Assembly (NCBI GenBank): GCA_023475715.1
Contig: JAMCVO010000133.1
Location: 1 to 7,407, forward strand
From: Actinomycetota bacterium
GTDB lineage: Bacteria; Actinomycetota; Humimicrobiia; Humimicrobiales; Humimicrobiaceae
Reading direction: 5' to 3'
Length of the DNA stretch: 7,407 nt
Positions 1 through 6,793 of the stretch are shown here, in pieces; positions within the stretch are counted from its first letter, which is position 1; each line of letters starts with the position of its first letter. The notes beneath the pieces were generated by a model. That model did not search any database. It was not told the DNA's origin and was given only the letters and a program-made list of their open reading frames with translations. The position numbers and the translations under genes are program-made.

Positions 1-7
1 GTGGTTT

Positions 8-1420
8 GTGGTATTAAAACCAAAATTAGGAGTTTTTTTAGTTTCGGGAGCCTGGTTCAGGGAGGTCGGCATGCAAGCATCTGACTCTTCATTAACTGCT
101 GAAGTCGATGAAATTGCAAAATCAGTTTTTAAGATTATTTCCGTATTTTCAAACACCGTCTATAATGGAGTGATTGCCTCTGTCAAATCTGCAAAAGAAA
201 CTGCTGCAATGGTAAAAGAGGCGGATATTGATGCAATACTGATTGTCCCGCTTATGTGGTGTGAAGATATAATCCTCAAAACAATATTAAAGGAGCTTCC
301 GGATAAACCTATTATTTTCTGTACATTTATGCCTTATAAGAGTTTTAAAGAGTATATGAATGTGGACGAGATGATTAAAGGCACGGGAACAGTCGGATCT
401 CTGCAGATGAGCGGCTTTTTAGCAAAAGAAGGATTTAATTTTGATTCAGTAGTGGGTTACTATGAAGACAATAATGTATATGAAGAGATCAGGAAGCACG
501 CTCTTGCTATTGCAATCAAAAGAAGCTTAAAAAATATCAATTGCGGAGTCCTGCCTTTCAGGTGTGACCAAATGACTGTAACTTATGTTGATGAATTCAA
601 TTTACACAGCTTATATGGGATCGAGCTTAAATACTTTGAACTTCAAAAGATCAAGGATATTGCAATGAGATATAAAGAGAAGGAAATAAGGAATTTTGAA
701 AAAGTGATCAGGAGTTCAGGTTTTGAAATAGAGGTTGATGATGAAAATCTAATCGAAGCAATAAAATACTCACTGGCAATGGAAAAAGTCATAAAAGATG
801 AGGATTTAAAGATATTTGCCATAAATGATGTATCAGATGAGATGCATAAATGTTTTGGCATGCGCCCTTGCCTTATAAACCCGAGACTTACAGATTATGG
901 CATTTCAATACCGATGGAGGCTGATATTGCCGCAGGAATTGCGCTGCATATTTTAAGTGAATTTACGGGCCAATCATCATTTTATTCAGAGATCTTATGT
1001 GCAGACCTTAAAGATAATACTTTTATAGCTGGGCATGCAGGTTATTATGATATCCAGCACCGCGATCCGTCTTATCCGGTAAAAATCATTTCTGATCCTG
1101 AGTATAAAAATACGGACAGGTTTACAGGAGCGTGCATGTATTATAAATACAAACCAGGACCTGTCACGGCAGTCAATTCTATTTATGATGGAAAACGGTT
1201 GAAATGGACGGCAGTCGAAGGCATATCATTGCCTGGACCGCCAAAGCTTGAAGGGTACTGCCACGCTTACTGCAGGATTGAGAAACCACTGGTTGAATTT
1301 TTTAAGGAGAGCATAGAATCAGGAGTCAGCCAGCACTGGGTATTAACACCAGGTTATATTGCTGACGATTTAAAACTGTTATGCAGATGGAATAATATTG
1401 CATTTACAAAATTAAGTTAA
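8..1420 (+). CDS. L-fucose/L-arabinose isomerase-like protein (paralogue 1; 5' end uncertain)
   Basis: This is a protein of about 470 residues resembling the L-fucose/L-arabinose isomerase fold family, whose known members interconvert aldoses and ketoses with a divalent metal in the cytoplasm. The substrate here cannot be read from sequence. The N-terminal half has alternating Rossmann-like segments, including a hydrophobic strand ending in W84-C85-E86. A middle motif, PFRCDQM followed by T192 and DE (183-196), recurs in the paralogue at 2810-4246. The C-terminal half carries a candidate metal quartet: E304 (MEADI), E328 (SEIL), H343 (GHAG) and H443 (SQHW). Its order and spacing are close to E306/E333/H350/H450 of E. 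coli AraA. The GTG start at 8 is a guess: the frame stays open to the left edge and no RBS is visible. The PK-x-G pattern just after the start matches the paralogues, so few residues can be missing. The family call is firm; isomerase activity is inferred. Confidence 0.8.
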   Translation: MVLKPKLGVFLVSGAWFREVGMQASDSSLTAEVDEIAKSVFKIISVFSNTVYNGVIASVKSAKETAAMVKEADIDAILIVPLMWCEDIILKTILKELPDKPIIFCTFMPYKSFKEYMNVDEMIKGTGTVGSLQMSGFLAKEGFNFDSVVGYYEDNNVYEEIRKHALAIAIKRSLKNINCGVLPFRCDQMTVTYVDEFNLHSLYGIELKYFELQKIKDIAMRYKEKEIRNFEKVIRSSGFEIEVDDENLIEAIKYSLAMEKVIKDEDLKIFAINDVSDEMHKCFGMRPCLINPRLTDYGISIPMEADIAAGIALHILSEFTGQSSFYSEILCADLKDNTFIAGHAGYYDIQHRDPSYPVKIISDPEYKNTDRFTGACMYYKYKPGPVTAVNSIYDGKRLKWTAVEGISLPGPPKLEGYCHAYCRIEKPLVEFFKESIESGVSQHWVLTPGYIADDLKLLCRWNNIAFTKLS

Positions 1421-1447
1421 GGTTTTTTTAATTAATTGGGAATTAAC

Positions 1448-1462
1448 CCTGAGCTCCTCAGG
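1448..1462. repeat. Small GC-containing hairpin after gene 1
   Basis: CCTGAG and CTCAGG form a perfect 6-bp stem around a 3-nt loop, 28 nt after the stop of gene 1. A second, AT-only inverted repeat (TTAATT-GGG-AATTAA) sits just upstream at 1432-1446. Neither is followed by a convincing T tract, so a rho-independent terminator on the + strand is only a weak possibility. A protein-binding site or chance palindrome is as likely. Confidence 0.3.
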
Positions 1463-1513
1463 AAGAAAATTAATTTCAGAAACATTAAAGGAATAAATAT
1501 TTTTTTGTTTGAT

Positions 1514-1519
1514 TATAAT
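1514..1519 (+). promoter_or_regulatory. Possible -10 element upstream of the UroD-like gene
   Basis: A perfect TATAAT lies 37 nt before the ATG at 1557, which would give a leader of about 30 nt. The best-spaced -35 position (about 1491-1496, GAATAA) is poor. An alternative pair, TTGATT at 1509-1514 and TATAAA at 1533-1538 with an 18-nt spacer, would start transcription inside the RBS and is less credible. The tract is so AT-rich that chance -10 matches are expected. Confidence 0.3.
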
Positions 1520-1543
1520 TTTTTCATATTTGTATAAATTTGT

Positions 1544-1552
1544 GAAGGAGAT
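1544..1552 (+). promoter_or_regulatory. Ribosome-binding site that sets the UroD-like start at 1557
   Basis: GAAGGAGAT is a strong Shine-Dalgarno sequence whose GGAG ends 6 nt before the ATG at 1557. The open frame extends further upstream to an ATT-rich stretch around 1509, but that start would place this RBS inside the coding region and add 16 residues with no family counterpart. The ATG at 1557 is therefore preferred. Confidence 0.85.
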
Positions 1553-1556
1553 AAAA

Positions 1557-2684
1557 ATGCGTGATTTTAGCAGGGAAAAAATGTCTGCCCGAAAAAGGCT
1601 GGAGATGACACTTGATAATAAGGAAGCCGACAGGGTACCGATAAATGATTTTATTCAAAATTTTGAAGTTGTCCGGTATTGTACCGGGCAAAAGGTCACT
1701 GCTGATAATTATACCGATCTGGTATGCAAAGTGCTTTCGGAAAATGTCGACTGCTGTGAAACCGTACCTTCGGTTATCAAGGAAGGGATCAGAAAAGAAA
1801 AAGACGGGTTTGTATATAAAGATGAATGGTGGACAAGCTGGATTATTGAGAAACCTTTCTCGGATACCAAAGGGCTTAGAGAGCATATATTAAGAAACAT
1901 TGAAGATTTGCAGGTTTACAACCCGGGTGATGAATTCAATTATGCCGGATGGGTAAACCTCTGGGGCACAAATACAGGCGAGGGAGGAAGCTTTGAACAT
2001 CCAAAGGAAAGGTTTAAAAAACTCCAGGAGAAGCTCGGGGATGTTGTAATGTTTATGGCACAGAGTCCAATAGGCCTTGATGTGGCTTATAACAGAGCCG
2101 GCTGGGAGCTATTCTCATATGCATATCTGGAATACCCGGATATCATACATAAATGGCTCAAGGCAATTGCTGATTTTGAAGAAAAAAGAATTGATGATAT
2201 AGCGGATTATAACCTGTCACCGGCGGTTTTATCCTATTGTGATATTGCATGGAATAAAGGTCTTATTTTTTCTCCTGATTTTTTAAAAAAAGAATTAATA
2301 CCTTTTGTAAAACAAAATGCAGACGCCTGGCACAGGCATAACATAAAAGTTTTTTATCATTCCGAAGGCGACATTAGAGCAATAATACCGGACTTGATGA
2401 AAGCTGGGATAGACGGGATACACCCTGTTGAACCAATGGCCGGAATGAGCACCAGAGAAATCAAAAATAAATATCCCGGCTTACTAATGATTGGCGGTTT
2501 GGATAATTCACAGATGCTGACCAGTTGGAGTATGGACGAAATAGATAATGCTGTCAGGGAAGCACTTGACGGAGGCAAGAAGGGTGGAGGCTATATCATT
2601 AGTTCCAGCGAAATTCATCCGGCCTGTGATCCGGAAAGAGTAGTAAGGATGTGGGATAGTGAAATTAAGTATGGCTGGTATTAA
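1557..2684 (+). CDS. Uroporphyrinogen decarboxylase-superfamily protein (methyltransferase-like, HSEGD variant)
   Basis: This 375-residue protein belongs to the UroD/MtaA TIM-barrel superfamily, which includes haem-pathway decarboxylases and corrinoid-dependent methyltransferases. Visible family marks are RKRLEMTLDNKEADRVPI at 12-29, a CD pair followed by GLIFSP (228-240), H268-S-E-G-D272, GIDGIHPVEP (284-293), GGLDN (313-317) and the glycine-rich GGGYIISSS (343-351). Zinc-binding methyltransferases such as MtaA use His-x-Cys in the HSEGD position plus a later Cys. Here the Cys position is E270, so classical zinc-thiolate activation of coenzyme M or folate is unlikely. It is also not a haem-pathway HemE: the N-terminal arginine-rich substrate motif is not evident. 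Lying among MttB-like and sugar-enzyme genes, a methyl-transfer or related role is plausible, but the substrate is unknown. Confidence 0.8.
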   Translation: MRDFSREKMSARKRLEMTLDNKEADRVPINDFIQNFEVVRYCTGQKVTADNYTDLVCKVLSENVDCCETVPSVIKEGIRKEKDGFVYKDEWWTSWIIEKPFSDTKGLREHILRNIEDLQVYNPGDEFNYAGWVNLWGTNTGEGGSFEHPKERFKKLQEKLGDVVMFMAQSPIGLDVAYNRAGWELFSYAYLEYPDIIHKWLKAIADFEEKRIDDIADYNLSPAVLSYCDIAWNKGLIFSPDFLKKELIPFVKQNADAWHRHNIKVFYHSEGDIRAIIPDLMKAGIDGIHPVEPMAGMSTREIKNKYPGLLMIGGLDNSQMLTSWSMDEIDNAVREALDGGKKGGGYIISSSEIHPACDPERVVRMWDSEIKYGWY

Positions 2685-2716
2685 TAAAATAATTTTACTT
2701 TTTATATTTAATTTGT

Positions 2717-2739
2717 AAAATAATAGTTTAGATTATTTT
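2717..2739. repeat. AT-only inverted repeat after the UroD-like gene
   Basis: AAAATAAT and ATTATTTT form a perfect 8-bp stem around a 7-nt loop, followed by a T-rich run (2741-2749). It lies 33 nt after the stop of the UroD-like gene, in a 125-nt gap (2685-2809) that is almost entirely A and T. It could act as a weak terminator or attenuator, but a stem of only A-T pairs in such sequence has a high chance background. I see no convincing promoter or RNA gene in the rest of this gap. Confidence 0.25.
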
Positions 2740-2809
2740 GTATTTTTTATATCGTAATTTTTAATTATTTTATTATCAGATTTATTAAATTGTTTCACCA
2801 GGTGCTATT

Positions 2810-4246
2810 ATGAAAATTAATAATATGATTCCGAAAGCAGGATTGCTTTTGTTCGAAGCCAAATGGTTTTTGGATTTGGGTATTGGTGAGAAAGGCGGCA
2901 GGATAGGTGACCTGGGTACCCTCCTAAAAAAAGAAATTGATAAAATTGAGAATTCTTTAAAAGAAAAAATAAATTTAATAAATCCCGGGATAATTTTTAA
3001 TATAGAGTCTGCAGGGAAAGCTTTGGACAACTTTAAGAAAGAAAAAATAGATTTAATTATTGTCTGTTTCTTAACCTGGGCAGAAGATGCGGCATGGATT
3101 GAAATTTTAAAGAATATAGGAGATATTCCAATTTTATACTGGGAATATATGACGGGATTTTATACTACAAAACAATATACGGCATTGGAACTGTATCATA
3201 ACTCCGGGATTGTTGGCGCTCTCCAAGGTTCCGGAAGCATCAGGAGGTTTAATAAAAAATTTAAGTTTGTAATCGGGGAAGCAAATAATGACAGGGTTAT
3301 ATCAGATATCGTTTCTTTTGCAAACGCATCCAAAGTAAAAAATATTTTAAAAAATTCTATCATCGGACTTCTGCCTTTCAGGAATGATCAGATGAAATCA
3401 ACCTGTATGGATGAATACTTGCTTTTAAAAAAGACTGGCATGCTCCTGCAAATTTTGACGATTGCAGAATTAAAGGATGAAGGTTCCAAACTTAAGGATA
3501 ATGCAGTAAGGGAATTTATGGAATGGAATAAAAATTCCTATAAGCTTGATAAAAATATCAATGAGAAGGACTTTTTTCAGGCTTCCAAAATAACACTTGC
3601 ACTGGCAAATATGTATATTAAATATAAGCTGAATGCGCTTGCCTTAAATGATGTTTGTGATGAACTTCACAGGAATGTAGGTTTAAGACCTTGCCTTTAT
3701 CCGGAAATTTATAATGAAATCGGTGCAGTCATAGGTTTTGAAGGTGATATTGCCTGCACTCTGGCAATGTACCTTTTATATTTATTTACAAAAAGACCCA
3801 TAGGTTTTACAGAAATACTGAATTTTAATCCTCAGGAAGGTACCATAAATGCCGGACATCCCGGACCCAATAATCCATTACTTGCCCAGTCTTATAAGGA
3901 CATAACAATAGTGCCTGATGTAGAATATATGGATAGCGATTATGAGAATGCAAATTCAGCTACTCTGGAATTGATCGCGGCGCCTGGCAGGGTGACAATG
4001 GTGAACATACTGGATATTGGGGATGACATTCAGATGATAATCAGCAGCGGCACATCTTTGGGCGGCCATAAAAGACTGACGGCATTTCCGCATTTCTGTA
4101 TAAAAACAGACGTTCCGGTCCTGGAATTCTTAGAGAAAGTAATTAAGGCTGGGAGTACCCAGCATTTTGCAGTGGTACATGGAGATGTAATAAAAGAGTT
4201 GATGGATTTATGCAGTATTTTGGAGTTTAAGGTTGTAAAAATATAA
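2810..4246 (+). CDS. L-fucose/L-arabinose isomerase-like protein (paralogue 2)
   Basis: This 478-residue protein is a clear paralogue of the gene at 8-1420. The ATG at 2810 is preceded by AGGTG 5 nt upstream. Shared landmarks are the N-terminal PK-x-G start, a hydrophobic strand ending in W90-A-E92, a G-x-LQ-x-SG turn (135-142), and PFRNDQM followed by T198 and DE (189-202). The C-terminal half has ALNDVCDELH (277-286) and RPCL (293-296). The candidate metal ligands are E311 (FEGDI), E335 (FTEIL), H350 (GHPG) and H452 (TQHF), spaced nearly as in AraA. A full active-site set argues for a functional metal-dependent isomerase or a related sugar enzyme, but the residues that would fix the substrate are unknown. 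It starts the tightest part of the cluster, ending 13 nt before the aldolase-like gene, with which it is probably co-transcribed. Confidence 0.82.
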   Translation: MKINNMIPKAGLLLFEAKWFLDLGIGEKGGRIGDLGTLLKKEIDKIENSLKEKINLINPGIIFNIESAGKALDNFKKEKIDLIIVCFLTWAEDAAWIEILKNIGDIPILYWEYMTGFYTTKQYTALELYHNSGIVGALQGSGSIRRFNKKFKFVIGEANNDRVISDIVSFANASKVKNILKNSIIGLLPFRNDQMKSTCMDEYLLLKKTGMLLQILTIAELKDEGSKLKDNAVREFMEWNKNSYKLDKNINEKDFFQASKITLALANMYIKYKLNALALNDVCDELHRNVGLRPCLYPEIYNEIGAVIGFEGDIACTLAMYLLYLFTKRPIGFTEILNFNPQEGTINAGHPGPNNPLLAQSYKDITIVPDVEYMDSDYENANSATLELIAAPGRVTMVNILDIGDDIQMIISSGTSLGGHKRLTAFPHFCIKTDVPVLEFLEKVIKAGSTQHFAVVHGDVIKELMDLCSILEFKVVKI

Positions 4247-4259
4247 TTTGTGAGGTTTT

Positions 4260-5249
4260 ATGTTTATACCACTAAAAATTATGATGGACCATGCAAAGCA
4301 AAATGGTTATTCCATTTCAAGATTTGCAGTTACTAATCTGGAAAGCATAGAAGCAGTTACCCAGGCGGTAGATATTACAGATTCGCCAATAGTTTATGAT
4401 ATTTATGAACCAGAGCTTAAGAATGTTTGTCAGTCCTGCCTGGAGTTCCTGATTAAAAAGTTAGGCAGTGAAACAAGGGCTCCGGTCGCTATATTTTCGG
4501 ATCATGTGCAGAATGTTGAAACCTGTAAGGAAATTATCAATAAAGGTTACGGCGGACTGATGGTGGATGCTTCAAAATATTCTTTTGAAGAAAATGTCAT
4601 GATAACAAGGGAAGTTGTTGATTATGCAAAACAATATGGAGTTTTTGTAGAAGGAGAATTGGGCATAATTGAATCAGGCAGAGAAGGAGATGATACCGGT
4701 AAGTTTGAATTGACAGATCCTGAGCTTGCCCGTGATTTCGTGAAAAGAACTAATGTCGACTGCCTTGCAATTGCCATAGGGGTAAAGTCGGGATTCTATC
4801 GAAGCACTCCTGAAATCAATTTTGATCTGCTGAAGAAAATAAGAAATAATGTTGATGTTCATTTATCGTTGCACGGATGTTCGGGACTTTCGGAAGAAGT
4901 AATTAAGAAATGTATCAGCGGCGGAATAAGTTTTACGGCCTGGGCAACAGATATAAGATTTGTTTTTTTTGAAAAGATAGATGAAATAAGAAAGGAAAAA
5001 GGCCGGGAATATGTTATTCCCGGTAATATTCTGATTCCAGCCAGGGACAAAATGAAGGATGAGATAATCAATAAATTAAGCCAGGCCGGATCAATTGGAA
5101 AGGGCAGTGAAATAATTAATTTTTATAAAAATCGGGCAAAAACCGATATCAGCGGTAAATATTTTTCTGATGTTGATAAATTTGATATGGATAAATTGGT
5201 TGAACATATTACCTCAGCCATTTTAAAGGAAATCAGGAGTCTTGGGTAA
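4260..5249 (+). CDS. Class II (zinc) aldolase-family protein with altered active site
   Basis: This 329-residue TIM-barrel protein follows the fructose/tagatose-bisphosphate aldolase class II pattern (FbaA/GatY/KbaY) along its length. It shows an N-terminal NGYSISRFAVTNLESIEAV (15-33), SDH (80-82), a GYGGLMVDASKYSFEENV block (96-113), VEGELG (130-135), TDPELARDFV (152-161), AIAIGVKSGFY (170-180) and LHGCSG (204-209). Catalytic-type D81, zinc-ligand H82 and H205, and E133 are kept. The ligand normally in GTAHG is S177 (GVKSG). The usual K-V-N-V-x-T phosphate-site stretch reads F-T-A-W-A-T (225-230), losing the Lys and Asn. The substrate and metal chemistry are therefore probably not those of the known aldolases. 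A tail of about 90 residues beyond the barrel core has no recognised domain. The RBS GAGG sits only 4 nt from the ATG. It is likely translated with the preceding gene. Confidence 0.82.
   Translation: MFIPLKIMMDHAKQNGYSISRFAVTNLESIEAVTQAVDITDSPIVYDIYEPELKNVCQSCLEFLIKKLGSETRAPVAIFSDHVQNVETCKEIINKGYGGLMVDASKYSFEENVMITREVVDYAKQYGVFVEGELGIIESGREGDDTGKFELTDPELARDFVKRTNVDCLAIAIGVKSGFYRSTPEINFDLLKKIRNNVDVHLSLHGCSGLSEEVIKKCISGGISFTAWATDIRFVFFEKIDEIRKEKGREYVIPGNILIPARDKMKDEIINKLSQAGSIGKGSEIINFYKNRAKTDISGKYFSDVDKFDMDKLVEHITSAILKEIRSLG
5003..5023. repeat. Strong hairpin inside the aldolase-like gene
   Basis: CCGGGAATA and TATTCCCGG form a perfect 9-bp stem around the 3-nt loop TGT, extendable by one G-U pair at 5002/5024. 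It lies within coding sequence for residues around 249-255. It is the strongest short stem I found in the window. It lacks a T tract, so it is not a standard terminator. A chance codon-level palindrome is the default explanation. Confidence 0.4.
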
Positions 5250-5266
5250 ATTTAAATATAAGTATT

Positions 5267-5275
5267 GGAAAGGAA
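5267..5275 (+). promoter_or_regulatory. Ribosome-binding site that sets the MttB-like start at 5283
   Basis: GGAAAGGAA contains AAGGA ending 8 nt before the ATG at 5283. The open frame also offers a TTG at 5265, but that codon would overlap the Shine-Dalgarno itself and has no good RBS of its own. The ATG is therefore the better start, giving a protein 6 residues shorter than the maximal frame. Confidence 0.8.
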
Positions 5276-5282
5276 TGCCAGC

Positions 5283-6722
5283 ATGAGATTAAATAAGGCA
5301 GAAATATTATCGCCGGAAGAAATTAAAATGATTGATGATGCAACAAGAGAAGTTCTGAGTGAAATAGGCCTGTTAGTCTATAGCGAAAAGGTTTTAAAAT
5401 CGCTTGCCGAAAAGGGAGCCAAAGTAGATTTTGACAATAAAATTGTTAAGCTGAGCACCAAAATAATTGATCAGTGCCTTAGCTCGGTACCGGAAGAAAT
5501 TAAGATATTTAATAGAGATATGGAATATTTTTTAAACATCGGCAATCATAAAAAGACCTACACTGCAAGTGGACATAATGCTATTTACTATTATGATGAT
5601 AACAAGATGGAAAGACGGCCTGTTACTAAGGACCAAGTTGGCAATTTCGCTTTAATTTCTGATTACCTGGATAATATTGACATTGTAGGGGTTGAAGCAA
5701 TGCCCCAGGATGTTTCCCCCAAAGCTTCTATCCTGCATGCGGTTGATGCGGTTTTGAACAATACCCTAAAACCTGTCTATTTCTCACCTGAAAATGTCAA
5801 AGAGACTGAAGCATTGATAAAAATAATGAAAATTATTTGCGGGTATGACAGCATAAGTGAAAAACCTGTCGGGATATGTCAGATTTCACCGATAAGTCCC
5901 TTAACCTGGTCCAGCGGAACAGCAGAAGCATTGGCTTTACTTGCCAATGAAAAATTCCCTTTGCTTATATTGCCTCAGCCTTATGCAGGCGTAACTTCCC
6001 CAATAACAATGGCTGGGCTGGTAACTATGAACAATATTGAAAATCTTGCAGGTATCATATTCGGCCAGCTGATCAATCCGGGAAGTCCGGTAATTTACGG
6101 AGCCGGATGGACCACTTTTGAGATGAAGAAAAGTGCTGTATTGATAGCTTCGGCGGAGAGGAATATCTGCACTGTAGCTGGTGCGCAATTGGCGAATTAT
6201 TATAAAATACCTTCTCATTGCATAGCTTTTGATACTGATTCCAACATATATGATGAACAAAATGGTTTTGAAAAAATATTTAATATTATATCAACAATCC
6301 AATCAGGTATAGATGTTGTCATAAATGCCGGAATGATCGGAACGGGAATGTCCGTGAGCTATGAACAGTTAATTGTTGATAATGAGATAGCTAAATTTGT
6401 GAGGAAATATATGGATGGAATCGAAGTTGATAAAGATACCATAGGATTGGACACTATCAAAAGTGTTGGCCATCATAAAAACTTTATGATGGAGGAGCAT
6501 ACTTTTAAATATTTGAAATCAAAAGAATATATGGAGTACGATATTTCCAACAGGGATATTTACGATAACTGGGTAAAAAAAGGAAGGCCTGCTATTACCG
6601 ATAATGCAAAAGTACTGGCAGATAAGATTATAAGTGAGCACAGAATTAAAAGCTTAAGTGCCGATAAGAAGGAAAAAATATCAAGGGTTTTACAGGATTT
6701 TGAAAATTCTTTTAAAAACTAA
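5283..6722 (+). CDS. MttB/MtgB-family (trimethylamine methyltransferase superfamily) protein lacking pyrrolysine
   Basis: This 479-residue protein belongs to the MttB superfamily. Known members transfer a methyl group from trimethylamine (pyrrolysine enzymes) or from quaternary amines such as glycine betaine (pyrrolysine-free MtgB) to a cobalamin carrier protein. Family landmarks run in order: LLVYSEKVL plus EKGAKVDF (30-50), NTLKPVYF (160-167), ISPLTW (204-209 region), PYAGVTSPITMAG (233-245), NPGSPVIYGAG (265-275), YDEQNGFEK (323-331), SYEQLIVDNEI (359-369) and the terminal RDIYDNWVKKG (424-434). The reading frame has no in-frame TAG, so no pyrrolysine is used and a trimethylamine role is unlikely. 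Length is close to the family norm. No corrinoid protein gene is adjacent in the window, although such partners normally sit beside it. It probably shares an operon with the aldolase-like gene 33 nt upstream and the isomerase-like gene 40 nt downstream. The substrate is unknown. Confidence 0.85.
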   Translation: MRLNKAEILSPEEIKMIDDATREVLSEIGLLVYSEKVLKSLAEKGAKVDFDNKIVKLSTKIIDQCLSSVPEEIKIFNRDMEYFLNIGNHKKTYTASGHNAIYYYDDNKMERRPVTKDQVGNFALISDYLDNIDIVGVEAMPQDVSPKASILHAVDAVLNNTLKPVYFSPENVKETEALIKIMKIICGYDSISEKPVGICQISPISPLTWSSGTAEALALLANEKFPLLILPQPYAGVTSPITMAGLVTMNNIENLAGIIFGQLINPGSPVIYGAGWTTFEMKKSAVLIASAERNICTVAGAQLANYYKIPSHCIAFDTDSNIYDEQNGFEKIFNIISTIQSGIDVVINAGMIGTGMSVSYEQLIVDNEIAKFVRKYMDGIEVDKDTIGLDTIKSVGHHKNFMMEEHTFKYLKSKEYMEYDISNRDIYDNWVKKGRPAITDNAKVLADKIISEHRIKSLSADKKEKISRVLQDFENSFKN

Positions 6723-6745
6723 AATCCAATTAGAATTATTATCTT

Positions 6746-6793
6746 TTATATGAGGACCAGACATGAAAAATAGTTTATCGCTCTTGCCAAAAA
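6746..6793 (+). repeat. Left arm of a 48-nt inverted repeat (RBS, start and first codons of gene 6)
   Basis: This arm contains the TGAGGA ribosome-binding site, the ATG at 6763 and the first ten codons of the third isomerase-like gene. Its reverse complement occurs at 7360-7407 with one mismatch (G at 6786 against T at 7367, where C would pair). Identity stops at 6794/7359. The arm looks like the native copy because it sits in correct context between two operon genes. Confidence 0.93.

Noticed and set aside
1509..1556. N-terminal extension of 16 residues on the UroD-like protein
   Set aside because: It would start at a non-ATG codon and run through the strong RBS at 1544-1552. The ATG at 1557 fits both the RBS and the family N-terminus.
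1673..1687. CCGGTA-TTG-TACCGG hairpin in the UroD-like gene
   Set aside because: The stem is only 6 bp, lies inside coding sequence and has no T tract or partner motif. It is compatible with chance.
1524..1886. A 120-codon minus-strand open frame opposite the UroD-like gene
   Set aside because: It overlaps the conserved N-terminus of the + strand gene and the promoter/RBS region, and its translation shows no family features.
2685..2809. Possible riboswitch or small RNA in the AT-rich gap between genes 2 and 3
   Set aside because: The gap is too short and almost devoid of G and C. No conserved riboswitch core such as a cobalamin-box pattern could be seen.
5937..6260. A 107-codon minus-strand open frame opposite the MttB-like gene
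   Set aside because: The + strand frame has full-length family motifs across this stretch. The antisense frame has no RBS that I can see and no recognisable domain, so it is a shadow.
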